This document shows, in pieces, positions 1 through 12,006 of a stretch of DNA of 64,000 nucleotides. Positions within the stretch are counted from its first letter, which is position 1; each line of letters opens with the position of its first letter. Under the pieces are notes generated by a model. It was given only the letters and a program-made list of their open reading frames with translations, had not been told where the DNA came from and did no database searches. The stretch is from Emmonsiellopsis sp. PD_33 (taxonomy: Eukaryota; Ascomycota; Eurotiomycetes; Onygenales; Ajellomycetaceae), in contig JANTQF010000029.1 of the NCBI GenBank assembly GCA_032988165.1, positions 1 through 64,000 of the forward strand, given 5' to 3'. A program made the position numbers and the translations under genes.

Positions 1-2
1 GG

Positions 3-206
3 TCGCCGCCCTGGGACATCACGGGGTGGGAGATGTCGGAGGGGTTTCTGAGGAAATGGCGGTGGTTGTTTGATGGGTTGCCGGGGATGTTGGAGGCGAC
101 GAATCGGTGGCGGGGAGAGAGGGGGGAGGAGCCGGTTGTTCATGATGACTGCAGGGAAGATCCCTGGCGCTTGCGCGTTCGCATTTTACTACACTATACG
201 GATTGA
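3..206 (+). CDS. 3' end of an unidentified protein gene (partial at left edge)
   Basis: An open frame enters from the left edge and stops with TGA at 204-206, giving about 67 residues. The peptide is rich in Trp and Gly (GWEMSEGFLRKWRWL, then LEATNRWRGERGEEP). This resembles from memory the C-terminal end of fungal DUF3425-type (bZIP-associated) proteins, but I am not sure of that. It is not the expected first exon of the hir1 gene that starts at 239. The frame may be real only up to about 150, because the last 20 codons look less protein-like. Its stop lies just upstream of, or inside, what should be the first hir1 intron. Confidence 0.4.
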   Translation, partial: SPPWDITGWEMSEGFLRKWRWLFDGLPGMLEATNRWRGERGEEPVVHDDCREDPWRLRVRILLHYTD

Positions 207-238
207 TTGCTAACCGGGCCATCGATGTGAATGTACAG

Positions 239-3200
239 ATGGACATGTTCGGATCTGGTCGACAGAAGCCATCTATAATGCCGCGGACCCAGCGTACGCG
301 AACAAGCCGCGCCAGCTGGCGTCGATGAGCAACCATTCAGGCACTATCCATGCGGTCCGCTTCTCGCCGAATGGGAGATACGTTGCCTCGGGCGCGGATG
401 ATAAGATTGTTTGCATATATGTGCTCGAGTCGAATCCGCCGTCGCATGCGTCGACGTTTGGTAAATAATACCTTTGTTTCTTTCTGCCCTTCGAGGGATT
501 GCTGCGGGTCGCACGGGCATTGGGGTATTTATTGACATCGTTGCAGGGACCAATGAACCCCCTCCGGTCGAGAATTGGCGAACCATACGCAGATTGATCG
601 GACACGATAACGATGTCCAGGACCTTGGCTGGTCATACGATTCCTCCATCCTTGTATCGGTTGGCTTGGACTCGAAAGTCGTGGTGTGGTCAGGACACAC
701 GTTTGAGAAATTGAAGACGATTTCGAATCATCAGAGTCACGTCAAGGGAATCACGTTTGATCCTGCGAATAAATATTTCGCGACGGCAGGCGATGATAGA
801 ACCGTGCGGATATTCCGATTTACGCCACCCGCCCCTAATGCGACTGCGCATGATCAGATGAATAATTTCGTTCTCGAGCAAACTATTTCTGCGCCGTTTG
901 TTAACTCGCCGTTGACTACATACTTCCGGCGATGTTCCTGGTCCCCGGATGGTAACCATATCGCCGCAGCGAATGCTGTGAATGGACCCGTCAGCTCCGT
1001 TGCCATTATCAATCGCGGATCCTGGGATGGGGATATCAATCTGATCGGCCACGAGGGTCCGGTTGAGGTTTGCGCTTTCTCACCAAGGCTATATTCTCCA
1101 CAACCAGTCACTAAAAATTCCTTTGATAAACACGGTCACTCGTTGAATACGCTTGTGACCGTCATTGCGTGCGCTGGCGCGGATAAATCGCTCAGCGTGT
1201 GGATCACGAGCAATCCGCGTCCGGTTGTGATTACGCAAGATCTAGCCGCGAAAGCGATTTCGGACCTTGCTTGGTCGCCGGATGGGAAATGTTTGTTCGC
1301 AACAGCGCTGGATGGAACGATCCTTGCCGTTCGGTTTGAAGATGCTGAACTTGGCTTTCCCATGTCTCTTGAAGAGAATGAGAAGTCCCTTACGAAATTC
1401 GGCACGAATAGGAGAGGCGCGGGTATTATCGAGTCTACCAATGGTCTGTTGCTCGAGGAGAAGAGTAAAGCCGGCGAGATTCGAGGAGTCGAGGGCCGCA
1501 TGGGTGCTTTGATGGGCGATGGCCACCCGTCTACAGACCAGGGAGTCAATGGAACAATAGCCTCGAATGGAACGACTCCCGCCGGAGCTTCTACGCCTAT
1601 AGGTAGTGCTCAGAAACCCAATGGGCCCGTCAATGGCACGACTGGGGAACAGGATAAACCGGATCCATATGCTGCCAAGTTGGAGAGGCTCAAGCAGAGA
1701 CCGACTTATACCAAGGATGGAAAGAAACGCATCGCGCCACTTCTAGTGTCTGGTGCTGGTGGTGCGGAATCTTCGCTTCCTCAATCGCGGCTGGTTGCTG
1801 CGTCGATGAACAGCCAGGGTGGAAAGGCTGAGGGACCAGATTCAATCCTAGATCTCTCGAAACCGTTCGATGGGCTTCCAAAAGGTGGTCTGGCAGCCCT
1901 ATTATTCGGAAACAAACGCAAGTTCGCACAGATTGAAGGCGACGATGATAAAGCCGTTGAGAAAAGAGTAGCAGCTATTAGCGAAACTGGGGCTACGCCT
2001 ATTCTTACAAATACCCCCGATGGACTCCGGCCAGCGCAACGAGGGGATTCGCAAAAGGGGCTGTTGACAACTCCAGAATTTATTAGGCCTGCTGTGGTTA
2101 ATCCTGCCATGGCAGTCAGTCAGGTACGGTTAGCAGTGCCGAAAGTCAGAAACCATATATTACAGGCGTTGGATTCGTCCGGGAACCCTACGGAGGCGAT
2201 CACGTCTAATGCCAGCGGCTCGGGAGCACCAGCGAGACCAAAAGCAGATATCCTTTTCGAAGCTCGAAACCCGGTGAACTCCGGTCCAGCGTCTAACCGG
2301 GAACCTGTGCGAATTACTCTTACACGAGGCGACCAGCCATTGTGGCAAGATTTCCTCCCCAGACCCGTGCTTCTGGTCACTGGTAGCCAAAAACTGTGGG
2401 CGGCAGCGTCTGAAGATGGGTCTGTCTATATCTGGACACCAGCTGGACGGCGATTACTCAACACGCTTGTGTTGGAAGCCCAGCCTGTGATTTTGGAATG
2501 CAACGACTCATGGGTCTTGTGTATAAGTGCCGTGGGGATGTGCTACGTGTGGAATGTAACTACGCTCTCCTCGCCTCACCCTCCCGTGTCCCTGGCGCCG
2601 GTGCTAGATGCAGCGGTGCACACCATGGGTGGTGCCCCATCCCCTGTCGCCGCCATCAACTCTGCTCGTCTAACCTCCGAAGGCCGGATAGTAGTCACCA
2701 TCTCGAACGGGGACGGCTACAGCTACTCACCCTCTCTATACGTCTGGCAAAGAATGTCCGAGGCCTGGTGGGCCGCCGGCAGCCAGTACTGGAACACTAA
2801 AGACTCCTCAGTCGGCAACCTGCAGTCCTCGTCATCGGGTAACCGGCAAGACGGCGTCGGCGGTGGTGATACCAGAACCCCGGTGTCGGCCGGGGTCATC
2901 CCGTTCCTCGAACGTAACACGACAAATGAAGCACTCATACGTGGCCGTGGCTTCTTCCTACAGAGACTCATCAAGGTTCTCCTCTCCCGCGAAGGGTTCG
3001 AGAGCTTCGAAGCAGGCGTCTCCATCGCGCATCTGGAAAATCGAGTCGCGGCTGCGCTATCGCTGGGCGCCAAGGAGGAGTTCCGGTTGTATCTTTCCAT
3101 GTATGCGAAGCGGTTGGGGGCTGAGGGGGCGAAGATGAAGGCGGAGGAGCTGCTGGAGGGAATTCTGGGGGGCATTTTTGACGATGGGGATGGAGATGAT

Positions 3201-3643
3201 GGTAGGGAAGCGGCGGTGAAGCCAAAGGAGATTACTACCTCTTCTTCTGCTGCTGCTGCTGCAGGCTCTGAAACTGGTACCTGGGGTAACGGCTCGGACA
3301 AGTTACTTTGTGGATGGTCTCGGATGGCGTTGTTGAACGAGGTGGTCTTGGCTCTGGGTAAGCTTTTTTATTTTATTCTTTTATGCTCTCTTTGTTCTTC
3401 GCTTTCTCTCGTCCACCGCTATAGGGGGGAGCAGTGGAGTTTAACCCCCCCATTTAGTCTTCCTTTGTCAAACGGTATAAACTCTGGTTTCTGGGCCCTG
3501 TTGCATCTTACTGACTCCCCTGTGGGATCATAGGGAAACATCGAGATCTTCAACGCGTCACTGTCCCTTACGCCCAGCTGCTAGGGATCCTGGATGGCGA
3601 TCAGGGCCAGGATCGGAATATGACAGATGCGGTGGACACGTAA
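239..3643 (+). CDS. hir1: Hir1/HIRA-type histone chaperone subunit, 5' exon missing from the window
   Basis: HIR complex subunit: replication-independent H3/H4 deposition and histone gene repression in the nucleus, with Hir2, Hir3, Hpc2 and Asf1. Visible exons are 239-460, 547-3357 and 3534-3643 (introns 86 and 176 bp), about 1046 residues. The N-terminal half has WD40 repeats (GHVRIWSTEAIYN, HDNDVQDLGWSYDSSILVS, GDDRTVRIF). Around 1711-1752 the basic stretch GKKRIAPLLVSG matches the B motif by which HIRA/Hir1 binds Asf1. The C-terminal third is the Hira (TUP1-like enhancer of split) domain, ending after the last short exon (HRDLQRVTVPYAQLLG). The first visible exon begins in mid-codon after a TGTACAG acceptor with a TGCTAAC branch site. 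The conserved start (normally about 40 residues ending before GHVRIWS) is not found in 1-238, so this copy is either split by a very long intron or truncated. Confidence 0.9.
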
Positions 3644-4743
3644 AGTACCTCTCTACATTATGTTTCAAAAAAATTGTTTCTTGAGATGGGTTGGTGTTTT
3701 TTTTTTTTATATATTTTACAGTTCAAAGGGTGATCTCGCAATGGGTCCGGCAGTGCTATGTGTGGGTTTTTTTTTTTTTTTTTTTAATTGGGTTCTCATG
3801 ATTGATTGATTTATTTGCACCTGTTTTTCTCTCCTTCACTTTTCGTCTTTTTTCGCTCCATGTTTCTTTTTTCTTCTTTTCTTCCCTCCCTTTTCCTTCA
3901 AGGCCGTTGGAAATGAATGATATGCAGGGGCGAAAACGGGAACCGGACTTTCTTTTGTTTTTCAAGGATTGATGGGATGGATGGATGGATGGATGGTATG
4001 GTATGGTAGGTAGTTAAAGCAGGGCAAAAGGGGAGGAGGTAAAAAAACATCTGGGCTGTATCCCTTTTATTCCCCTGTCTCATCATAATATGGGCTATGT
4101 TACTTTGTGGTGGCCATTTACTTTGCTGTTCTTTCCCCATCCTAACTAGTTTACATATGCGTGTGAGAGAGCTCTTTTTCTATGTTGTATTATATTATAT
4201 ATCCTTTGCTTGCAGCTGGTGTTCGCCAGCTTTGTTTTTTATACGTTTGTAGTTTAGTTACTTCTGCTTCTTTGTCGCTGTTCCTGGTTCTCGGGTTTCT
4301 TTCTTTCTTTCTTTCTTGTTGACAGTATTGTTTTAGGATGCGTCCATTCTTCAATTTAAGATTGTTGTTCATTAGATTCTTTTCACCCGGCTGGCTGGAC
4401 CCTGACTAGTTACATTGATTGTTCTTTTGAATCTTTTTAGACTATTTTCTCGGATGCATTTTCTAAAAAAAGGTCTTGATATTGCTTGCAGCTATGTAGC
4501 TATGATTATCTGCTGGATTCTATCTGAAGTTTCGTAGACAGCCACCTCCTCTTCTTTGATATCGATTAATATACCAACCACTAGTAGTAAAGCCAGGGAA
4601 TGCACTGTATTTATAAACTGTGAGTAACCTTTCTCCAACCAACGTCGAAGCTTCTCTAGTTACTACCTCTCCGAATTTCGGATCACGGGCAAGCACCTCA
4701 CTAGTACTTCATAGGATCAACCCGCTCAACCTCCCCAGTTTCA
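3644..4743. other. Gene-free spacer with simple repeats
   Basis: This is the 3' spacer between two convergent genes. It holds T-homopolymers (near 3692-3705 and 3767-3785), a GGAT tetranucleotide run near 3975-3996 and a TTTC run near 4297-4318. No gene was recognised. Confidence 0.6.
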
Positions 4744-5430
4744 TCAAGGGAGTACAGTAGGCAATATTAAATCCGTCACTGGGATCTCGTAGCAGTTTGG
4801 CTGCCAAAATGAAAAGTTTTCATCCAGGGTCAACGAGAAAGTCGGATTGGCGAAGTACAACGCTTGTCTGATTTCCTTGCTGAAAGCCTTACAGGGCCTG
4901 GTGTTGACCTCGGGGTGGTGTTGCAGCTCCCTCCTTTTGAATCCAGTCTGAAGCAACATCCCCCTTGTGGAGTTAATAATTGTATGTCGAATCAAATCCG
5001 ACGTTGGAGAATCCCATTCGCAGTGGTCATCTGGTGTTAGAAGGGCCAGGATCTTGAATACTGCTCCTCTGAGCCGAATCGAGCGTATATTGCAAGTGTG
5101 CCTGCTCGACAATCCGCAGGTTTGGGAGATCACGCAACTCGATCGGCACCTCTGGCTCGACTCCTGTCCAATGGAGCTCGAAAATCATATGCCCCCCCTC
5201 CGAGCGGAGGGTCTCCTCGTAGACACTATAAAAATAAAATCGGTTGAGGGTTAGCTAATACCGCCGCAGATAACGAGTAGGAGGTAAACCAACCCTGGAA
5301 TCTGTTTGAAGAGGGCTTTCCCCATGGCTTCTTCTAGCGTATGGGCCGCGAGAGACTCGTGCACGGCAGCCCCTTCAAAAGTCCTGGGAACATATCTGTA
5401 AAGGATGTCAGGGGTCCAATTCATAGACAT
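4744..5430 (-). pseudogene. Unknown fungal protein gene with an apparent frameshift
   Basis: Read on the minus strand, ATG is at 5430-5428 and exon 1 runs 5430-5294 (SMNWTPDILYRYVPRTFEGA). An intron at 5293-5226 (GTTGGT..TATAG, TTAGCTAACC branch site) is followed by a second exon beginning VYEETLRSEGGHMIFELHW. That frame reads well to about 5070 (LQYTLDSAQR), then meets TGA at 5030-5028. A frame one base over takes up convincing protein (GAVFKILALLTPDDHCEW, later CYEIPVTDL) and stops at 4744. The pieces together would give about 215 residues, so a one-base insertion or two-base deletion lies near 5050-5080. An unusual intron cannot be excluded, but the splice phases I tried did not fit. I do not recognise the family; it has no signal peptide or membrane span. 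A sequencing error is possible. Confidence 0.5.
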
Positions 5431-6778
5431 TCCCCTCTAGTTTGCGTAAATAAAGAGAAGAACCTGAAGTTGGCTGGGTTTGATGTGAGGGGTTTGAGGC
5501 TTCAGAGGAAGATTGCTGGTTTGTACTTGACATTGTGATAGAGAGGATTCACCTAGTAGTAGGAATGAAAGTGGGCTCGGGAATTGATAACTAACCTCTT
5601 CACTTTAGGAAAGGAATACTATCTTCACAATTCGGGAGATGAGTCACTAAGAAAGGATTAACTAACTCTCTTTCATGGCTAAAGTTTGGATAGACCAGAG
5701 ATTGGAGTCAAGTTAATGCAGCAGAATCCTTCCACCCCTATTCCTATTATTCCGAACTCCCGGGACTAGAAACAAAAAAGAATATAGAAAACAGGAAACA
5801 GGAAACCCAACCTTAGTTCAAAGCAATCATCTTTATATAGAAATGATCTCTCTTCTTTATCTCGAACCCTGCTTACCTACATTCTTAAACTTCCTCTCCT
5901 CCACCTCCACCCCCCAATCCCAGCCAAACTAAGCTCTTCTTTGTATATGTAAACCTGAGGTATCTACCTACTCTTCTTCGACCTACGACTGCTTGCGGAT
6001 CCAGGTAGGATAGCTGCTCCAATGACCAGCCGAAGGCCGCATGGAGGTTTCTGATTTGCCCGTGGCCATTTTCGTCTCTACTATATCCGGTTGGATTGTT
6101 TTTGCCTCCTACTTCCGGGGGGGTCTGGGTCTGGCTGGATTGGGAGGTATTTTTTTGTGTGTGTCTCTTTTCTTTCTCTATTCTGTGCGTGTGGTTTGAA
6201 AAAAGTTACCGTGCTGATTTAAGTGAGGTGACCTATATACAAAAAGGCGGATTTGAAAGCTGATGGTGGTGAGACAGATAGAGAGCGATATCAGGACAGC
6301 ATTGTGGCTCTGGTTACTTTTTTTATCTTGCGAATTCTCATGCTTATGCCTATGCTTATGGGCAATTCGACTCGAGAATCTTGTCATTGGAAGGAAAATA
6401 CGCACGTTAGATGTATCATTTCCCATCTGGCTAGCTAGTACCTACCTACCTACCTATTCCCTCTTACCGCCATCTCATCTCTACATTGCCTTACCCCCCT
6501 CTCCTGTCAGTGCTACTGAGCGAAACAAAGCCTTGTTCGCCCTTCGCAGCATCCGATCAACAAGCCCATACACACGTACATATACTCACCTTACCTCCCC
6601 CGGTCTTGACTGGATCACTCGCCTCATCTCATCCCATCTCATCGTGCCTGTCAGTCTCATCTGCACATCCATCACCCAGCCAGGCAGACAAAGAACCAAA
6701 CATTCATTCCATTCCCTCTGTGCTCCCATCCATCGATCCTGCTTCTCGGAACCCATCATCAACCATCCATCCCCATCC
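5431..6778. other. Gene-free spacer
   Basis: This is the shared upstream region between the minus-strand gene ending its 5' side at 5430 and the plus-strand gene at 6779. It contains pyrimidine-rich stretches typical of fungal promoters and 5' UTRs, and a CTACC run near 6440-6460. Open frames here have no protein-like character. Confidence 0.5.
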
Positions 6779-7216
6779 ATGCCCCTCTCCCTCAAACACC
6801 AGCTCCAACGCTGGACCGTCCACCAACTGAACCGCCTAGGCTTCACAAACATCACCCTCACCACCCCGCTCCCAACCCGCGGCGACGGGTCGACCTTTGA
6901 CCTCCATGCTGACGCTGACCCTGACTCTGACCTGCGGCCGCTATCATCGCCGTACGCGGAGACGCTGATGGCGGATTTTCGAGCTGGGTCTGAGTCTGGG
7001 TCTGGGGGTTTGGTTGAGAGTGAGGCTGGAGCTGTGGTTTCGAAGGCTAAGGTGGTGGGGACGGTAAGGAGGGATGGATGGAGTCGGAGTCGTGAGGGGT
7101 TAGGGTCCGGAGAGGGGGATGAGGGGGATGGATTTGGGTTTGTTGGGGGGCGGGTGCTGTTGTTTGGGGCTTTGATAGGGGTGCTGGTGCTATGGGTTGT
7201 TGGAATGGTGGGGTGA
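6779..7216 (+). CDS. Small conserved-looking protein with C-terminal membrane anchor
   Basis: This is a single-exon gene of 145 residues. The start at 6779 was chosen because the peptide begins MPLSLKHQLQRWTVHQLNRLGF, a compact basic/amphipathic N-terminus, whereas the in-frame upstream extension is pyrimidine-rich leader. The middle is acidic and Ser/Gly-rich. The last about 22 residues (VLLFGALIGVLVLWVVGMVG) form one hydrophobic segment right at the C-terminus, as in tail-anchored proteins. The family is unknown to me. The dense opposite-strand open frame across the same stretch is proline/serine repeat sequence and is judged a shadow. Confidence 0.55.
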   Translation: MPLSLKHQLQRWTVHQLNRLGFTNITLTTPLPTRGDGSTFDLHADADPDSDLRPLSSPYAETLMADFRAGSESGSGGLVESEAGAVVSKAKVVGTVRRDGWSRSREGLGSGEGDEGDGFGFVGGRVLLFGALIGVLVLWVVGMVG

Positions 7217-9549
7217 GGGTGCGGGTAAGGATGAGGCAGAGTTGGAGACGGAGATGGGAATGGGAATGGGGACGGAAGGAAGGTGAGGAGGCAGAGGGGG
7301 TTTACCAGTTGTTGGAGATGTTTGGGATGAAACGAAAGAACGTGGTTTGGGGAGAACGGAACACTCGTGGGCGTGATTTCGGTTGAGAGTTGGATATCTG
7401 GGTGGTGTGAGGATGCGATGGATATGCTCAACAGATGGGGCCATCGATCAATTCGGAATGCAAGTGGTCACAGGACAGTTCCAACTCTTCCGGCATGACA
7501 TCTAGCGTGGATCTGCTGGAATTGGGATGATGGGGAGATGCTGAATATGCTAGGAGCAAGTTTACTTGCTGCGGGTAGAAGGAAGAAATATGATGGGCTC
7601 AAGATGCGGATCATCTTATCATGAGGATAAGGTCCACGATGGTCGTCCTATATGGGCCTGAGCTGAAAGAGGTGGAATCAGAATGGTTTCATGAAGGAGT
7701 CGGATATGCGATGAATTTGCACATACATATCTGTATGCCGGGATGGAAGAGATTGTACCAGGACATTTAATGGTGGGTTATCTCCTCTTCCCTTCGAGTC
7801 CATTAGCCTCTGGTTGGGCAACAATGGAAAATAGCCATAGCTAACAATAGCCGTATCGAAAAGGACATATGCACACAACTCCGTGATAACAAATCGAGGC
7901 TCCATCGTGAGCCCATAGGCGGGAGGAGCAGCGCTTTCCAGACATGACCAGTCCAAGAAGAAATTTAAACGAGATTTTCTTGACTGCAACGGCCAACATG
8001 GCGATCCAAGGGCTATTTCAGGTGAGTGCTTTGTGTTTTCTTGCTCAATACCCTGGTTGTAATTCTGTATTGTGCAATTTTCTATTCCTGTTTCTCTGTC
8101 CAGGCAATTTCTGATATATCCGAGGGTTACCAGTCAACATTCCGAACACGAGAGCCGTTCCACGACGCATTCGTTGATATGCAAGACAACTGTTCAATCC
8201 TCGCCTCGGTATCAACACGAACGCCATTCGTTGCCCAGTAATCGTGTTCGGATATGGACTCAGGCTGGATACTTCCTGCTCTTGTCTACCATGGAGAAAC
8301 CTTCACTCCACGAGGATCTTGGTAACGGGCCATATTGTACAGCCGCCAGAGCCACCAGTCAGCCTTAACCCTCCGATCAATGATCTCCGCGCAACAGAGC
8401 GCCCCGCTGACGTTTCCTGGATGCAATTGTTAAAAAATAATGATGACATATGGGAGGGAGTTCTGTTTTCAACCAAAGAAAAAGAAAGAATAATAAAATA
8501 AACGGGGAGGGCGCCATAGCATGAGATTTTTCATTTCATTTTCGTTTTCATATCAGTTTCTGTTTCTTTTCCCTTCTAACCGCCGATGGCAGCTGGTCCG
8601 ATACAAATAACTTCACAGCACATTTCTTTTTCTTTTTCTTTTCCTCTTTCACTATGGGAGGCACACTAGCTCGTTCTTTTCGCAGGGAGGACCCGTGATT
8701 TCTTTTCTTTTCTTTTTTGGAACGCATGTCTAGTTTTCCAATCTTGTTCTGACGGAAGCGGACGCAATGCCGCGTCGAATCATGATGAGTAGTTGAGATC
8801 CATAGCTTCCGAAATTCCGGAAAATGTGACAGCGGCCTTGCTTTACATTTTCAAGTTATCTGGTCTGGTTTTGAATGAGGGCATCAGGGGTGCTTTCGGC
8901 TGACTATGAGACTGGCAAGTGAGCACGCGGACGTGGATTCAGACAGGCTTTTAGGCGCCCTATCTGTATCTGTTATTAGCAAGAGGCCACTCAAGAAGAC
9001 CGTAAATAGGCATCGATATCACCTGGCACCCGGGCGGATGAAACAATTCCTCTTGTTGCGCCTCCTGGGACGTTGGGCGGATATAGAAGAATTGCCACGT
9101 CAGGAGTTGGTAACTGAGAACCATGGCCCTAAAATTCAAAGACCGGCATGCCAGTAATTGAGCAGTTGAATCCATGTTTTAGGCGATATACTTGTTCTGC
9201 AGCGAGATATACAACAATCTCCGCCCTCTCAGACGGGATCTAGAGGTGTCGTTAGGGTATGGATTGCACGTGACTTAGCAGAGCCGCTAAAATCTCTTCC
9301 ATCTTCTTCTTCTTCCAACAAAAAAAATCAACAACGAATAGAAAATTCCAACCGGAGAGAGAAAAGCAGCCCAACTGCCCGCAATTGGCCGTCTCTCTCT
9401 GTTTTCTTCGTCTAATGCGCAATCCCTGAACTATCTCCTCCCTGCTACCCCTCCCTTCTCTTCTCTTCTCCCACTCTCTTCCCCCACCATCTCCCAACGC
9501 CGGTTATTCGTGCCTTGTCAGGCCGCAATCCGCCACCATTTCGTTCCTC
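7217..9549. other. Long spacer, only one weak gene candidate
   Basis: About 2.3 kb between the small membrane-protein gene and ola1. It has a G-rich first 250 bases, TTTTC-type polypyrimidine runs near 8620-8650 and 8700-8720, and a CACGTG at about 9267. Apart from the weak two-exon candidate at 7998-8241, nothing protein-like was found on either strand. Confidence 0.5.
7998..8241 (+). CDS. Possible two-exon small protein, weak
   Basis: ATG at 7998 gives an eight-codon exon (to 8021) ending at a good donor (GTGAGT). An 82-bp intron ends at CTGTCCAG (8103), and the second exon runs 8104-8241 to TAA. The predicted 53-residue peptide is soluble with no recognisable motif. Splice signals are the only support, and the stretch may be non-coding. 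Confidence 0.2.
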
Positions 9550-9720
9550 GTGGTCTCCCGGTCTTCCTTTGCTTCTCTTAGCCTCCAATTTGAACGACTC
9601 GCAGCTGGTCCTGCTTTTTCCTCCCGCCTCACCAACCCCTCTCTACGCCAACAGCCGGTGTCCGCTCTTCTCTCACCCTGTTTTATCCTCTCTCGCACTT
9701 TTGCCAGTAAGAAGAAGAAA

Positions 9721-11406
9721 ATGGGTCCCAAGAAGCAAGTCAAGGAGGAGAAAATCCTTCTTGGACGCCCAGGGAACAACTTGAAAAGTGGTATCGTACG
9801 TGGGGACTAGCTACCAATGTCAATTTTGCCGTACTTGTTTTTTCTTCTTTGTGTGTTTTTTTTCCTCTCCCCTTCGCTTGCCCCTCCTGCTCCACATCAT
9901 TTTTCACTCACGCACAACCCACAACCTCCTCTGTGTATATTTACCGTGCCATTTTACTAATGTTTCTTGCTTGATCAGGTTGGATTAGCAAACGTCGGCA
10001 AATCGACGCTTTTCCAGGCCATCACAAAATGTTCGTTGGGTAACCCCGCGAACTTCCCATATGCCACTATCGATCCTGAAGAGGCCCGTGTCATCGTTCC
10101 CGATGAGCGGTACGATTGGCTATGCCAGCACTATAAGCCCAAGTCGCAGGTTCCCGCCAACTTGACAGTGTATGATATCGCTGGTCTCACCCGCGGTGCC
10201 TCGACTGGTGCTGGTCTTGGAAACGCCTTCTTGTCACACATCCGAGCTGTAGATGCCATCTTCCAAGTCGTTCGGTGTTTCGACGACGCAGAGATCATCC
10301 ACGTCGAGGGTGATGTCGACCCCGTGCGAGATCTGAACATCATCAGCGAGGAGCTGCGGATTAAAGATATTGAATTTGTTGAGAAGGCTCTTGAAGCCCT
10401 TGGCAAGCAGACGAGAAGAGGCGGCCAGAGTCTTGAGATGAAGAAGCTGAAGGAAGAGGAGGCTACCGTTGCTAAGATTCTGCAATGGCTTCAGGATGGA
10501 AAGGATGTAAGAAAGGGTGAATGGAATCCTAAAGAGGTATGTTCGATTTTGCCCATTTTATGTTTTCTATTTGTCCCCTGGTGCGATTACCATGATGAAC
10601 AAGAGCACAATGCTCGATATAATCCCAGCTCGTCGAAGGTCTCGTTTTACATCTCACGTTTGAGGCCGTATGAGAGGAAATTCCAACCCTGATATTTATT
10701 GTCACCATTCCAATGTTTTATGCATTATCTACCTTGTCAAACCCTTTGGTAAGATCAATTGCTAACAACAATGGCAAACGAAATAGGTCGAAGTAATCAA
10801 CCCTCTCTTCCTCCTCACTGCCAAACCAGTTGTATACCTGGTCAATCTCAGTGAGAAGGACTACATCCGCCAAAAGAACAAGTACCTGCCCAAGGTTGCG
10901 GCGTGGATCAAAGAAAACTCCGCTGGCGATCCCATTATCCCCCTATCTGTCTCTTTCGAGGACAGACTGACGCGCTTCGAAAACGATGCCGCGGCTGAGG
11001 AGGAATGCAAGACCCTCGGCACCAGATCCGCCCTTCCCAAGATCATCATCACTATGCGACAGGTCCTTAACTTGGGGAGCTTCTTCACCACTGGTACGGA
11101 TGAGGTCAGACAGTGGACTGTCCGCAAGGGAACAAAGGCTCCTCAGGCCGCTGGTGTTATCCACACTGGTAAGTCATACATAAATCTCCCGTCCCCCTGA
11201 TTCACGACGCGTTTATTAACTGGGTAAAAACTACAGACTTTGAGAAGACCTTCATCCAATGTATTGTGTTCAACTATGACGTTCTCCGGGAATACGGCGA
11301 CGAAGCGGCCGTCAAGGCCGCGGGTAAGGTCCTTACCAAGGGTAAGGATTATGTTGTCGAGGACGGCGATATCATCCTGATCAAGGCCGGTGCCGCGAAG
11401 GGATAG
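9721..11406 (+). CDS. ola1: Ola1/YchF-family Obg-like ATPase
   Basis: Cytosolic P-loop NTPase of the Obg/YchF family, linked to ribosome function and stress responses, which prefers ATP. Exons are 9721-9795, 9979-10536, 10787-11168 and 11237-11406 (introns 183, 250 and 68 bp), giving 394 residues, the usual length for Ola1. Visible motifs: G1 GLANVGKST at about 27-35 (most relatives have Pro where this has Ala), G3-like DIAGL, and the NLSE element that replaces the GTP-specific NKxD. The C-terminal TGS domain ends DGDIILIKAGAAKG. The start at 9721 (MGPKKQVKEEKILLGRPG) matches other Ola1 proteins. The frame stays open upstream to an ATG at 9550, adding 57 Arg/Ser-rich residues (see findings). 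Confidence 0.95.
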
Positions 11407-12006
11407 GTGAATAGTTGTTTTAAAACTAGCGTACTTCTTTCCCCATCAGCTGCTGTCGACTCGCTCTCCATAAGTAGTCGGGCGAACAAATACAAGAATA
11501 ATATGAATTATGAACAAGAGACTCACTCCACCGTTTTCTCTCTATTGAAACTGCAACCTTTTGAGCTTTATAGTCTGTAGGTTGGGGGTGCGCCCCGTTT
11601 TCAACGTTGTTTTCCCTGTGGGATTATATTCCTTATAGGAGGGGCCTGCTTGTTCATACACATGACCCTCAGCATGTTGCTGCCTTACTTCCTACAGTCG
11701 GTGATGACCATTTTATTGGCACTAGCCAAAGAAGTATTATTCAGATTGTTTTTCCTGGGGAGTTGTCACTAAGCTACCTAAAGTCGAAGGGTGTAAATCT
11801 GAGGGATGTAAAGTGTAAGGAAGGGGGTTTGAAGCAAGAGTGCAAGCGAGGTGAAGTTGTAGACGGTCATGTCAACAAACTTTGATGGGACTGGAAGATG
11901 GTCTACTCCGAAGAAAACTGCAATATCTCTATTAAACTCCAAGTCGTAATACAAACACATAGTTAATAAGGTCATGAACTTGCATTGATGGCGTACCCCA
12001 TCAAGA
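11407..12006. other. Gene-free spacer
   Basis: This is the convergent 3' region between ola1 and the decayed minus-strand gene. No protein-like frame or RNA gene was seen. Confidence 0.5.

Noticed and set aside
6586..7431. 281-codon minus-strand open frame opposite the small membrane protein gene
   Set aside because: The peptide is Ser/Pro/His low complexity produced by G-rich plus-strand sequence; the plus frame has a sensible start and membrane anchor.
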